A stretch of DNA of 64,000 nucleotides from Methylobacterium sp. CB376 (lineage in GTDB: Bacteria; Pseudomonadota; Alphaproteobacteria; Rhizobiales; Beijerinckiaceae). The stretch covers positions 3,800,001-3,864,000 of the forward strand of contig NZ_CP121648.1 of assembly GCF_029714205.1 (NCBI RefSeq), in the 5' to 3' direction. The translations under genes and the position numbers were made by a program. Below are positions 53,778-62,836 of the stretch, piece after piece (the first letter of the stretch is position 1; every line of letters starts with the position of its first letter). The notes under the pieces are model-generated. The model saw only the letters and a list, made by a program, of their open reading frames with translations, did not search any database and was not told the DNA's origin.

Positions 53778-55079
53778 ATGCCCTACGCGTCCGTGCACGC
53801 GACGAGTGCCCGCCCGGCAAGCCCGCCGCGTGCCGGGAGCGGCCCGGACTACCAGGCCATCTTCCGCTCCGCCGTGGACCGCCTGCACGACGAGCGCCGC
53901 TACCGCGTCTTCGCCGACATCGAGCGCGTCGCCGGCCGCTTCCCGGTCGCCCGCCGGCGCCTGCCCGACGGCAGCTGCCGCGACATCACCGTCTGGTGCT
54001 CCAACGACTACCTCGGCATGGGCCAGCACCCCGACGTCGTCCAGGCCCTCACCCGGACCGCCGCCCGCTGCGGCGTCGGCGCCGGCGGCACCCGCAACAT
54101 CGCCGGCACCTCCTCCCCGCTGGTCGACCTCGAGCGCGAACTCGCCGACCTCCACGGCAAGGAGGCCGCCCTGGTCTTCACCTCCGGCTACGTCTCCAAC
54201 CAGACCGGCATCGCCACCCTGGCCCGGCTGATCCCCGACTGCCTGATCCTGTCCGACGCCTACAACCACAATTCGATGATCGAGGGCGTGCGCCAGTCCG
54301 GCTGCGACAAGCGCGTGTTCCGCCACAACGACCTCGCCCATCTCGAGGCGCTGCTGGCCGAGGCCGGCGCCCGGCCCAAGCTGATCGCCTTCGAGAGCGT
54401 CTACTCCATGGACGGCGACGTCGCCCCGATCGCGGCGATCTGCGACCTCGCCGCGCGCTACGGGGCGATGACCTACATCGACGAGGTGCACGCGGTCGGG
54501 CTCTACGGGCCGCGCGGGGCGGGGATCGCCGAGCGCGACGGGGTGATGCACCGGCTCGACGTGATCGAGGGCACCCTGGCCAAGGGCTTCGGGGTGGTGG
54601 GCGGCTACATCGCCGGGAGCGCGGTGCTGTGCGACGCGGTGCGCAGCCACGCGCCGGGCTTCATCTTCACCACGGCGCTGCCGCCGGCGATCGCGGCGGC
54701 GGCGACGGCCTCGATCCGTCACCTGAAGCGCTCGGGGGCGGAGCGGGCGGCGCATCAGCGCCAGGCGGCGCGCACGAAGGCGGCGCTGGCGGGGGCGGGT
54801 CTTCCGGTTCTGGCGACGCCGACGCACATCGTGCCGGTGATGGTGGGGGATGCGGAGCGCTGCAGGGCGGCGGCGGACCGGCTGCTGGAGCGGCACGGGA
54901 TCTACATCCAGCCGATCAACTACCCGACGGTGCCGCGGGGGACGGAGCGCCTGCGGATCACGCCGTCGCCGTTCCACGACGAGGCTGACATCGCGCGGCT
55001 GACGGCGGCGCTGGTGGAGGTCTGGGACGCGCTCGGCCTGCCCCGGGCCGGCACGGCCTTCGCCGAGGCGGCCGAGTAG
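53778..55079 (+). CDS. hemA: 5-aminolevulinate synthase
   Basis: 433 residues. The ALAS core is complete: [62 protein letters not shown] and the PLP lysine in [14 protein letters not shown]. It condenses glycine and succinyl-CoA to 5-aminolevulinate, the C4 heme pathway of alphaproteobacteria. The start follows GAGGAG. The N-terminal ~25 residues are variable. Confidence 0.96.
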   Translation: MPYASVHATSARPASPPRAGSGPDYQAIFRSAVDRLHDERRYRVFADIERVAGRFPVARRRLPDGSCRDITVWCSNDYLGMGQHPDVVQALTRTAARCGVGAGGTRNIAGTSSPLVDLERELADLHGKEAALVFTSGYVSNQTGIATLARLIPDCLILSDAYNHNSMIEGVRQSGCDKRVFRHNDLAHLEALLAEAGARPKLIAFESVYSMDGDVAPIAAICDLAARYGAMTYIDEVHAVGLYGPRGAGIAERDGVMHRLDVIEGTLAKGFGVVGGYIAGSAVLCDAVRSHAPGFIFTTALPPAIAAAATASIRHLKRSGAERAAHQRQAARTKAALAGAGLPVLATPTHIVPVMVGDAERCRAAADRLLERHGIYIQPINYPTVPRGTERLRITPSPFHDEADIARLTAALVEVWDALGLPRAGTAFAEAAE

Positions 55080-55146
55080 CGGAGCCGCCGATGCGCGCCG
55101 CGCGACCGGAATCCGCCGCGGCCCCCGGCGGAGGAGCTGTGCCGTG

Positions 55147-55836
55147 ATGGAATTCGCCGCCGCCCTCGCGACCTTCCTGGTGGCCCACTCGGTCCCGGCC
55201 GTCCCGCGCCTGCGCGGCCGGCTCGTGGCGCGCCTCGGCCGCCGCGCGTACCTCGTCGCCTATTCGGCGCTGTCGCTCGCCCTGCTCGCGTGGCTGATCG
55301 TCGCCGCGCGGCGCGCCGGGACGGTGGCGCTGTGGGAGCCGGCGCGCTGGCAATGGGCCGTGCCGCTCGCCCTGATGCCCGTCGCGCTCTTCCTCATCGC
55401 GGCCGGGCTCTTCGCCGCCAACCCGCTCTCCGTCTCCCTGCGCGCCGGGGCGGAGCCGGGCCCGGTGACGGCGGTGACCCGCCACCCGCTGATGTGGGGC
55501 TTCCTGATCTGGGCCCTGGCCCACATCCCGCCCAACGGCGACCTCGTCTCGGTGGTCCTGTTCGGCGGGATGGCGGCGTTCTCGCTCGCGGGCTTCGCCC
55601 TCCTCGACGCGAAGGCGCGGCGCCGGCTCGGGGCGGAGCGGTGGCGGGCGCTGAGCCGGGGCACCTCGGTCGTCCCCTTCGCGGCCATCCTGGCCGGCCG
55701 CGCGCGCCTCGGACCGGTCCGCCCGCTGCTGCCCGCGGCCGCCGCGGCCCTCGCGGCCTATGCGTGGTTCCTGGCGCAGGGGCACGCCCTGCTGATCGGG
55801 CCCGACCCGCTGGCCTCCTTCCGGGCCCTCGGCTGA
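55147..55836 (+). CDS. NnrU family membrane protein
   Basis: 229 residues with about five transmembrane helices. The family signatures are FLVAHSVPAVPRLRGRLVAR, VTRHPLMWGFLIWALAHIPP and a C-terminal membrane segment. NnrU is tied to nitric oxide/nitrite reduction in some rhizobia and is related to the isoprenylcysteine methyltransferase fold of the MddA/ICMT group. Next to hemA and moeA, so cofactor-linked respiration is a reasonable context. A GTG three bases upstream is an alternative start. Confidence 0.88.
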   Translation: MEFAAALATFLVAHSVPAVPRLRGRLVARLGRRAYLVAYSALSLALLAWLIVAARRAGTVALWEPARWQWAVPLALMPVALFLIAAGLFAANPLSVSLRAGAEPGPVTAVTRHPLMWGFLIWALAHIPPNGDLVSVVLFGGMAAFSLAGFALLDAKARRRLGAERWRALSRGTSVVPFAAILAGRARLGPVRPLLPAAAAALAAYAWFLAQGHALLIGPDPLASFRALG

Positions 55837-55917
55837 CCGGGCGCGACGCCCCCCGCGGACGCGGCGTCGAGCCCCCGCGTCCCGGCCATGGATCCTGCGC
55901 GACGAGGAGACCGCACG

Positions 55918-57291
55918 ATGATCGAACCAGCCCGCGCCGAACCCGCCCCGTACCGGGGCCCCGCGGACGAGCGCGCCGGCCGCGTCGCGCCGGCGGGCGC
56001 CCGGCCCGCCCGCCCGGCGGCGCGCGCCGAGGCCGCGCGGCCCCGCGCGGGCGCGGACGGCGCAGCCGCGCCGGCGGCGCTGCTGCCGCTGGAGGAAGCC
56101 TGCGCGCGGGCCGCCGCCGCCTGCCGCCCGGTGACCGAGGCCGAGACCGTGGCGCTGGCGCTGGCCTCGGGCCGGGTCCTGGCCGAGCCCGTCCGGGCCG
56201 CCCGCGCCTGCCCGCCCTCCGACCGCTCGGCCATGGACGGCTACGCGGTGGCGGCCGGCCAGGGCCTCGCGGCCGGCACGGTCCTGCGGGTGCGCGGACG
56301 CATCGCCGCGGGCGAGGCCGGCGAGGCGCTCGCGCCCGGGATCGCCGCGCGCATCTTCACGGGCGCCCCCCTCCCGCCCGGAGCCGACGCCGTCGTGATG
56401 CAGGAGCATGCGACGGTCTCGGGGGACGCCCTCCGGCTCGGCGGGACCGTGGCGCCCGGCGATCACGTGCGCCGCCGGGGCGAGGACGTGATGCCCGGCG
56501 ACGGGCTCGCGGCGGCGGGAACCCGGCTCGACCCGCGCCGCATCGCGCTCCTGGCGGCGCAGGGCATCGGGACGGTGCGCGTGCGGCGCCGGCTCCGCGT
56601 CGCGGTGCTCTCGACCGGCAACGAGCTGCGCGGGCCCGGCGAGGACGGGCGCGAGGACAGCGGCACCTTCGACACGAACCGGCCGATGCTGATCGCGCTC
56701 CTCGGCGGCATGGGCCTGGAGGTCGTGGACGGGGGCCGGGTGCGGGACGAGCCCGCCGCGCTGGCGCGGGCGCTGCGCGACCTGGCGGCGCGGGCCGACC
56801 TCGTCGTGACGACGGGCGGGGCCTCCGTCGGCGAGGAGGACCACGCGGCGGGGTCGCTCCGGCTGGCCGGCGGGACGGGGGAGACGCTGGCGCTCGACCT
56901 GAAACCGGGCAAGCCCGCCGTGGTCGGCCGGATCGGCGCGGCGGCCTGTCTCGGCCTGCCCGGCAACCCGGTCTCGGCCCTGGTGTCCTTCTCGCTCCTC
57001 GGACGCGCGATGCTGGCGCGGCTCGAGGGCCGCGACTTCGCGAGGCCGCAGGGCCTCCCGCTGCCGCTCGCGCACGCGTTCCGGCGCAAGCCGGGCCGCA
57101 CCGAGTTCATGCCGGCGCGCCTCGTGCCCGGCCCGCAGGGTCCGGCGCTCGCCCTGCTCGGGAGTACCTCGGCCCGCCTCGCGCCGCTCGTGGAGGCCGA
57201 CGGCTTCGTCGAGGTGCCGGCCAGCCTCGCTTCGGGCGCCCCGGGCGAGCCCGTCGCCTTCCACCCCTTCGGCGGCCTCCTCGGCGCCTGA
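55918..57291 (+). CDS. moeA: molybdopterin molybdenumtransferase MoeA
   Basis: 457 residues. It has CPPSDRSAMDGYAV, RIFTGAPLPPGADAVVMQEH, RVAVLSTGNEL and DLVVTTGGASVGEEDH, all MoeA motifs, plus the C-terminal domain IV. It inserts molybdate into adenylylated molybdopterin. An Ala/Pro/Arg-rich N-terminal extension of about 50 residues is unusual. The start at 55918 follows GAGGAG; the ATG at 55888 would add ten more residues. Confidence 0.94.
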   Translation: MIEPARAEPAPYRGPADERAGRVAPAGARPARPAARAEAARPRAGADGAAAPAALLPLEEACARAAAACRPVTEAETVALALASGRVLAEPVRAARACPPSDRSAMDGYAVAAGQGLAAGTVLRVRGRIAAGEAGEALAPGIAARIFTGAPLPPGADAVVMQEHATVSGDALRLGGTVAPGDHVRRRGEDVMPGDGLAAAGTRLDPRRIALLAAQGIGTVRVRRRLRVAVLSTGNELRGPGEDGREDSGTFDTNRPMLIALLGGMGLEVVDGGRVRDEPAALARALRDLAARADLVVTTGGASVGEEDHAAGSLRLAGGTGETLALDLKPGKPAVVGRIGAAACLGLPGNPVSALVSFSLLGRAMLARLEGRDFARPQGLPLPLAHAFRRKPGRTEFMPARLVPGPQGPALALLGSTSARLAPLVEADGFVEVPASLASGAPGEPVAFHPFGGLLGA

Positions 57292-57408
57292 GCGTCGGCC
57301 GCGGCGGGCCGGGCGGCGGCGCCCGGCTCCGGGCGGGCGCACTCCCCTCCCCCGCCGGCGGCGCGCCTGCGACCGCCCGGGCGCCGTCGTCCCCGCCGCG
57401 CCGGGCCG

Positions 57409-57735
57409 TCACGCGGCCGGGCCGCGGGCGGCCGGATCGGCGAGGGTCCGGACGACCTCGACGCCCTCGAATTCGGGATGGAAGAGGGTCAGCGGCTGCG
57501 CCCCGGCCTCCCGGGCATGGGCGAGGCGGAACGGCTCGGAGCGCGTCCAATCCTCGAACGCGGCGCGCGACGCCGAGGCGGTGTGGGACGCGGAGAGGAT
57601 GTGGTCCTCGCGCACGGGGCCGCGCAGCATGTGGAGGGCGACGAAGCCCGGACGCTCGCGGAGCCTGCTCTCCCGCGTCGGCCACACCTGCTCGAAGGCC
57701 TCCGCCCGATCCTTCGGCACCTGGAACCGGTTCAT
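57409..57735 (-). CDS. antibiotic biosynthesis monooxygenase domain protein (heme-degrading HmoA-like)
   Basis: 108 residues, the ABM ferredoxin-like fold: MNRFQVPKDRAEAFEQVWPT, RESRLRERPGFVALHMLRGP, HPEFEGVEVVRTLADP. This is the IsdG/HmoA type that opens heme with release of iron. It is divergent from a TonB heme receptor, supporting a heme-iron role. Homologues usually begin a few residues earlier (TIIAMNRF); here only ATC codons lie in that position, so I use the ATG at 57735. Confidence 0.8.
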   Translation of the reverse strand: MNRFQVPKDRAEAFEQVWPTRESRLRERPGFVALHMLRGPVREDHILSASHTASASRAAFEDWTRSEPFRLAHAREAGAQPLTLFHPEFEGVEVVRTLADPAARGPAA

Positions 57736-58225
57736 GGCGATGATTGTCGAGGAGCTCCGTCCGATCCGCGGCGCCGCATCGGCCGCACGCGCGGCCTAGC
57801 TCAACTTGCCCGGCGAGGAAAGATCTCGCCGGAACAGGCAAGATCGCCATCCTATTTTTGAAGTAGATCCATTCTCAACTGCGAATCTTCTCGACGATGT
57901 CTCGCTGCCGGAACGCGGCAAGGGCCCGGCGGGACGAGGAGGACGGGTCGGGCACCGACGGCACCCCAGGGGATGAGCCGGCCACGCGGATGCGGACGCG
58001 GCGGCATCACGCCTTGCACTAGCGCAACGGCGCGACGATGCCGATTTTTATCCTGGAAAGATTCCAGTCTTGCTCAGAAGATGTTTCGAATTGCATCAAG
58101 TCGATGCACGCGGACACCGATTGACTTTAGGGCACAGGAGTCCGCATGTCGGCGCCGGCCTGCCGGCGCGCCTTCCCGCAGCGGGCCGGCCCCATGCCTC
58201 TGCGTCATGCTTCGCGGAACCCGAG
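57736..58225. promoter_or_regulatory. divergent control region of the heme-oxygenase-like gene and the heme receptor
   Basis: 490 bases with lower GC than the surroundings (57840-58130). It holds a perfect 6-bp-arm palindrome CTGGAAAGATTCCAG at 58053-58067, 159 bases before the receptor start. Iron control by Irr or RirA would be expected here, but the palindrome does not match a consensus I can name with certainty. Confidence 0.5.
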
Positions 58226-60379
58226 ATGATCGTCCGCTGCCTTCCGTCCCGCCGTTCCGGTCTCGCGGCCGGCCTCTCCCTCCTCGCCGTCGCGTCCGCT
58301 CAGGCGCGGGATGCGGCGGCGCCCGCCCCGGCGGCCCGGACCGATGCCCCGATCGCCCTCGACACGATCTCGGTGACCTCCACGAGGACCGAGGCGCCGG
58401 CCATCGCCGCCCTGTCGGGGACGAGCGTGGTCACCCGCGCGCAGATCGACCGGATCCAGCCGAGCCGCCTGTCCGACCTGCTGCGCGACGTGCCCGGCGT
58501 GACGACGCAGGAGAACCAGAACGATCCGGCCCAGGCGGTCAACATCCGCGGGCTGCAGGATTTCGGGCGGGTCAACGTGCTGGTGGACGGCGCCCGCCAG
58601 GATTTCCAGACCTCCGGGCACAGCGCCAACGGCGTGTTCTACCTCGATCCGGAACTCGTCGGCGGGGTCGACGTCACGCGCGGGCCCGCCTCCACCCTCT
58701 ACGGCTCCGGCGCGATCGGCGGCGTGGTCGCGTTCCGCACGCGCGCGATCGACGACATCCTGACGCCTGACGAGACGATGGGCGCGGTGCAGAGATGGGG
58801 GTTCGGCGGCAACGGGCAGCGATTCGTGAGCACGACGGCGCTCGGCGCCCGCATCGGCCCGGCCGCGGACCTGTTCGGCCAGTTCGTCTCGCGCCACGCC
58901 GATCCCTACCGCGACGGTTCCGGCACCCTGGTGCGCGACACCGGCAGCGCGCTGACCGCGGGCCTCCTCAAGGCCAATCTGCGGCCCGCCGAGGGCCACG
59001 AGATCAGCGGCACCGCCCTGATCCAGGATTTCGACTTCGCCAATGCCGGCACCGGCCAGGCGGGGGCCCGCTTCGCCAACAGGGTGCAGGCCGACACCTA
59101 CACCCTCGGCTACCGGTTCGCCCGACCTGACGTGCCGCTGATCGACCTCGACGCCAAGGTCTACCGGACCTCGACGCACGACCTCCTGACCTTCCTCTCC
59201 GACGCGCCGAGCGGCCTCTACGGCGGTCTCGGCGCGCGTCCGGGCAATCGCATCGACTACGACATCGCGACCTCGGGCCTCGACATCCACAACTCGGCCC
59301 GATTCGACACCTGGGCGCTGAGCCACCGGCTGACGCTCGGAGGGGATTCCGTGCTCGACCGCGTCGAGACGGACGACCGGGCGGGCAGCTTCGGGGCCGC
59401 CTTCACCCCGTCCGGCACCCGCAGGCTCGCGGGAGCGTTCGTCCAGGATGAGGTGGGCTATTCCTCGTGGCTGCGCGTGGTCGGGGCGCTCCGCTACGAC
59501 CGCTACGCATTGTCCGGCGGCGCCGTGCACGCCCGCGGTGAGCGCCTCTCTCCGAGGATCACCGTCGGCGTCACGCCCCTCACCGGAATCACGGTCTTCG
59601 GGACCTACGCGGAGGGCTATCGCGCCCCCTCGATCACCGAGGCCCTGGTGCAGGGCATCCACCCCTTCCCGGCCTTCACCCTCCTGCCCAATCCGGCGCT
59701 CCGGCCGGAGGTGGCGCGCACCATCGAGGGCGGCGTCAACCTCGCCTCCGGCGATCTGCTTCGGCCCGGCGACACGTTCAGGGCCAAGCTCAGCGTGTTC
59801 TCGACCGGCATCGCCGATTTCATCGCCGTCGGGCCGGTTGGCCCGACCTATCTCGTGCCGGCGCTTCCCGGCCTGCCGGCCTCGGCCTGCGCGCGCGGCG
59901 CGGGGCGGTTTCCGTGCGTGATCCCGGTTCGGTCGCTGCAGTACCGCAACGTCGCCCGCGCGGACCTCTCCGGCGTCGAGCTGGAGGGCGCCTACGATTG
60001 GGGCGGGGGCTTCGTCTCGCTCGCGGCGACCCACACCGACGGGCGCGACGCGGCGACCCGCGAGACGCTCCTGACGGTGCCGCCGGACCGGATCAGCGCG
60101 ACCCTGGGACTGCGCTTCCTCGGCGAGCGCCTCACGCTCGGGGGCCGCCTCACCGTCGTGGAGGCGCGCCGGGCCGTGCCGGCCGGCGCGACCATCCTGG
60201 CGACGAAGGGCTGCGGCGTCGTCGACCTCTTCGCCTGCTACCGCTTCGACGATCGCGTCCGGGCCGACGTCATCGTCCAGAACGCGCTCGACAGGCGCTA
60301 CACGCAATACCTCAACCTGCTGCAGAGCCCGGGCCTGACCGCCAAAGCCGCGCTCACCATCGCGTTCGCCACGTGCTGA
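58226..60379 (+). CDS. TonB-dependent heme/hemoglobin receptor
   Basis: 717 residues. A signal peptide (LAAGLSLLAVASAQA) precedes the TonB box region (ISVTSTRTEA) and plug (DLLRDVPGVTTQENQNDPAQ, NIRGLQDFGRVNVLVDGARQ, RGPASTLYGSGAIGGVVAFR). A barrel with the hemoglobin-receptor signature FGTYAEGYRAPSITEALVQG and LPNPALRPEVARTIEGG completes it. The QDFGRVNVLVDGARQ block is characteristic of the HpuB/HmuR/ShuA group. The frame is open upstream, but the start at 58226 gives the signal peptide. Confidence 0.92.
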   Translation: MIVRCLPSRRSGLAAGLSLLAVASAQARDAAAPAPAARTDAPIALDTISVTSTRTEAPAIAALSGTSVVTRAQIDRIQPSRLSDLLRDVPGVTTQENQNDPAQAVNIRGLQDFGRVNVLVDGARQDFQTSGHSANGVFYLDPELVGGVDVTRGPASTLYGSGAIGGVVAFRTRAIDDILTPDETMGAVQRWGFGGNGQRFVSTTALGARIGPAADLFGQFVSRHADPYRDGSGTLVRDTGSALTAGLLKANLRPAEGHEISGTALIQDFDFANAGTGQAGARFANRVQADTYTLGYRFARPDVPLIDLDAKVYRTSTHDLLTFLSDAPSGLYGGLGARPGNRIDYDIATSGLDIHNSARFDTWALSHRLTLGGDSVLDRVETDDRAGSFGAAFTPSGTRRLAGAFVQDEVGYSSWLRVVGALRYDRYALSGGAVHARGERLSPRITVGVTPLTGITVFGTYAEGYRAPSITEALVQGIHPFPAFTLLPNPALRPEVARTIEGGVNLASGDLLRPGDTFRAKLSVFSTGIADFIAVGPVGPTYLVPALPGLPASACARGAGRFPCVIPVRSLQYRNVARADLSGVELEGAYDWGGGFVSLAATHTDGRDAATRETLLTVPPDRISATLGLRFLGERLTLGGRLTVVEARRAVPAGATILATKGCGVVDLFACYRFDDRVRADVIVQNALDRRYTQYLNLLQSPGLTAKAALTIAFATC

Positions 60380-60395
60380 TGCCGACGGTCACGTC

Positions 60396-60517
60396 TCATC
60401 CGCCATCCGGTTGATGGCTTCGCCATCTCCCATTTCGGCCATGCGGATGTCGGCGTCGCTCAGGCGCCGCGCAGGCGCGTGAGCCGGGATCCGCTGCGAT
60501 CAAGCGGAGCCCGGACC
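60396..60517 (+). repeat. dispersed palindromic element, copy 5 (type A), after the heme receptor
   Basis: Same order as copies 1 and 3: CCATC/GATGG/CCATC arms, conserved core, then a 14-bp-arm hairpin (60481-60517, three mismatches, loop TGCGATCAA). It starts 17 bases after the receptor stop codon. Confidence 0.88.
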
Positions 60518-60659
60518 ATGCCCGTTCGCATCGATCGCGAATCTCATCAATCGGCAGTTGCAACACGGGCCGCGCCCGCCGGGCGCCCGGTCCCGCGCGG
60601 GCACGGCGCGCGGGAACAGCCACGCTGCCCATGCATGGCTGACCTACACCAACGTCTGA

Positions 60660-60694
60660 TTGATTTTGTGCGCCGCAACGTGGCATACCAAGAC
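60660..60694 (+). promoter_or_regulatory. promoter of the MmgR-like sRNA
   Basis: -35 box TTGATT (60660-60665) and -10 box CATACC or GCATAC (60683-60689) with 17-18-base spacing. The predicted start falls about 60695, right at the first hairpin of the RNA. Confidence 0.6.
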
Positions 60695-60788
60695 TCGCAC
60701 GGCCGCGATGGCGTCGCGGCCGTGCTGCCCTCCTTGGGCGTTTCCTCCCTAGACTTCGGGCCGCTCGCGAGGGCGGCCTTTCTTTTGT
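60695..60788 (+). ncRNA. MmgR/alpha-r8-like trans-acting small RNA
   Basis: A stand-alone structured transcript of about 95 bases. Hairpin 1 is a perfect 12-bp stem (60697-60725). A single-stranded core follows with UCCUU in a small GCCC/GGGC loop and the decamer UUUCCUCCCU, which is the conserved anti-Shine-Dalgarno motif I recall for the alphaproteobacterial MmgR family. It ends in a GC-rich hairpin with UUUCUUUU, a Rho-independent terminator. It probably acts with Hfq on ribosome binding sites. The AbcR family (alpha-r15) carries a similar motif and is the main alternative. Confidence 0.75.
60764..60788 (+). terminator. Rho-independent terminator of the sRNA
   Basis: Stem around GGCCGC...GCGGCC with an inner CTCGCGAG, followed by TTTCTTTT. 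Confidence 0.75.
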
Positions 60789-61012
60789 CCAGGTGAGCGG
60801 AGCCTAGCGGCCTTTCCCCCCGCCTCCAAGCCGGCTTGGTAGAAAATTGTGCAGGTAGCCTCGTTCGGGAGCATTTTGCCCCCGAGCTACCGCTTCGGCC
60901 GGTGCGATGGCCGGGTCCGGGCGTCCGGGAGATCCCGACCGCGCGCCCCTCCGGCGGGACGGCGAATCGCTATCATCGGCACGGCATCGCGCGCCACGGA
61001 CCGGACCAGCTC

Positions 61013-61288
61013 ATGATCGACCCTGTGATCGCCCTCGGCGTCGTCGCGGCGACCGCCGTCACGGACGCGGCCTACGTGTTCTTCAACGCGGCCGTGGTGG
61101 CGAGGCGGCGCGTCCAGGCGGCCAATTGGAGTGCGGCCTGGTACCTGCTCTCGGCCTTCGCGGTCATCAGCTACACGGAGAACCCGGTCTACGTGGCGTT
61201 CGCGGCCCTCGGCTCCTGGCTCGGGGCCTACGCCTCGGTCACCTGGCTGGTGCGGCCGGAGCGGCCGGAGCGGCACCCGCCCGCCTGA
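61013..61288 (+). CDS. small multi-pass membrane protein, unknown function
   Basis: 91 residues with three predicted transmembrane helices (VIALGVVAATAVTDAAYVFF, WSAAWYLLSAFAVISYTENP, VAFAALGSWLGAYASVTWLV). No family recognised, though similar short proteins are common in Methylobacterium-type genomes (inference). The ATG at 61013 is chosen because the membrane segments begin there; the frame is open further upstream across non-coding DNA. Confidence 0.6.
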   Translation: MIDPVIALGVVAATAVTDAAYVFFNAAVVARRRVQAANWSAAWYLLSAFAVISYTENPVYVAFAALGSWLGAYASVTWLVRPERPERHPPA

Positions 61289-61319
61289 GCGGCGGGCCGG
61301 GCGCGCCGCGGCCCGCCGC

Positions 61320-62174
61320 TCAGAGCGCCTCCACGAAGGCCCGGACCAGGCTGCCGTCGGGCTCGCGCAGGCTGAGCGCGATGTCGAAATGGTGGTAGCC
61401 CGGCATCGCGACCTCGCGCAGGCGGTGGCCCGCCGCGCGCCACGCCCCGGCATAGGCGGCGGTCTGCTCCTTGAAGGCGTCGCTCTCCAGGCCGCCCACG
61501 GCGGGCAGGAGCAGCGCCCGGGTGCGGCGCGGGATCAGGTGCAGGGGGCTGTTGCGCCGGGCGGAGGCGGCGTCGAGCCCCATCCAGGCATTGATGTGGG
61601 TGTGGCGCAGCGGCTCCAGGTCCATCAGGCCGGAGAGCAGCAGGGCCGAGGCGACGACGTCCGGCGGCAGCCCGAACCGGTCCTGCCAGCCCTCCGCCAG
61701 CAGCATGCCGCCGAGATGCCCCCCGGCCGAGGAGCCCCCGACATGGATGCGCCGGCCGTCGAGGCCGAACCGGGCGGCCTGGCCGTGCAGCCACGCGACG
61801 GCGGCGCGGGTCTGGCGCACGATCTCGTCGAGGCTGACCGCGGGTGCCAGCGCGTAGTTCAGCACCGCCACCGAGACGCCGCGCGGGACGAGGCCCGAGG
61901 CCGCGAAGGCGTTGTCGTCCTTCGACAGGGCGCGCCAGTAGCCGCCGTGGATCCACAGGAAGACCGGCGTGCCGGGCCCGGCCGGGTAGAGGTCGAGCCG
62001 CTCCCCGGAGACCGGGTCGTAGGTCAGGTCGGGGATCCGCTCCAGGGTGGAGACCGCCTCCTCGCTGGCCGCGACGTAGCGGGCGTACTCGGCCTCGAAG
62101 CTCGGGACGCTGGCGCGGGCATTGTACTCCCGGTCGAGCCGCGCGCGCGTCGCCTCGGTGATCGCAAGGGTCAT
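61320..62174 (-). CDS. alpha/beta hydrolase fold esterase (kynurenine formamidase-like)
   Basis: 284 residues. The oxyanion motif is HGGYWRALSKDDNAF and the nucleophile elbow is HVGGSSAGGHLGGMLL. The catalytic His is likely in MPGYHHFDI near the C-terminus. The HGGYW motif and length fit the esterase group that includes bacterial arylformamidase-like enzymes; the substrate is unknown. Convergent with the small membrane protein and upstream of the truncated monooxygenase. Confidence 0.88.
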   Translation of the reverse strand: MTLAITEATRARLDREYNARASVPSFEAEYARYVAASEEAVSTLERIPDLTYDPVSGERLDLYPAGPGTPVFLWIHGGYWRALSKDDNAFAASGLVPRGVSVAVLNYALAPAVSLDEIVRQTRAAVAWLHGQAARFGLDGRRIHVGGSSAGGHLGGMLLAEGWQDRFGLPPDVVASALLLSGLMDLEPLRHTHINAWMGLDAASARRNSPLHLIPRRTRALLLPAVGGLESDAFKEQTAAYAGAWRAAGHRLREVAMPGYHHFDIALSLREPDGSLVRAFVEAL

Positions 62175-62277
62175 GTCCGGTCCTTCCCGCGGCCGCGCCG
62201 GCAGGTCCGGGCGCGTCGCCGACGCGGCCCCGACCTGAACCCGTTCGCCGCCCGGGACAAGCCCGCGGGGCCCGCCC

Positions 62278-62590
62278 TCAGGCGCTGCGGCGCCGGGCGA
62301 GGGCGTAGCCGCTCTCGGGCCGCGGCAGCCCGTAATGGTCGCGCAGGGTCGCCCCCGCGTACTCCTCGCGGAAGAGGCCGCGCCGGCGCAGGATCGGCAC
62401 CACCTCGGCGGCGAAGACCTCGAAGCCGCCGGTGAGCCAGGGCGGCATGATGTTGAACCCGTCCGCCGCGCCGGATTCGGACCAGGTCTGGATCGCGTCC
62501 GCGACGCGCTCGGACGTGCCGGCGCGCACCCAGTGCCCGCGCGCCCCGGCGAGGCGCCGGATCAGCATGGCGGGGGCCTCGCGGCAGGGT
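62278..62590 (-). pseudogene. C-terminal fragment of a LLM flavin-dependent monooxygenase (NtaA/SnaA/DszA type)
   Basis: Only about 100 residues remain (RRLAGARGHWVRAGTSERVA, DGFNIMPPWLTGGFEVFAAE, VVPILRRRGLFREEYAG), the tail of an enzyme normally near 430 residues. Reading back from 62568, the frame meets a stop within about eight codons, and the DNA changes character at 62595. The ABC transporter genes next door are the usual partners of such monooxygenases, so a working operon was probably cut by rearrangement. Confidence 0.82.
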
Positions 62591-62830
62591 CAAGGGAAGC
62601 GTTTTTTAAAACGCACGCGTGCCAGGAAGGAAAACCACCACGCATCGATCATCCGGGCGATGAGATGATGACGTCGTCGGCATGCGGCCGGAAAATTCTC
62701 TCCAAATTGCCGGAGAGAGAGCATTCATCTCACCGATCGTGTTCTTTAAAAAGAACGTTCTCGTTGACCTTGAGGGACCGGGGAGCCAGAGTCCGCGTCA
62801 CCGAGCGGCCGCCGGGCGCTCTCCGGAGAC
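62591..62830. other. AT-richer junction with palindromes between the truncated monooxygenase and the ABC operon
   Basis: Unlike the surroundings this stretch is not GC-rich. It contains two perfect palindromes of like design, GCGTTTTTTAAAACGC near 62599 and GTTCTTTAAAAAGAAC near 62740-62755, and a CTCTCC / GGAGAG hairpin between them. No gene. It may be a scar of a mobile element or an operator region for the downstream operon. Confidence 0.5.
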
Positions 62831-62836
62831 GTGACG

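Noticed and set aside
60479..60796. 105-codon plus-strand frame over the sRNA region
   Set aside because: No family similarity. It starts inside the palindromic element and ends in a Rho-independent terminator; the RNA interpretation explains the hairpins.
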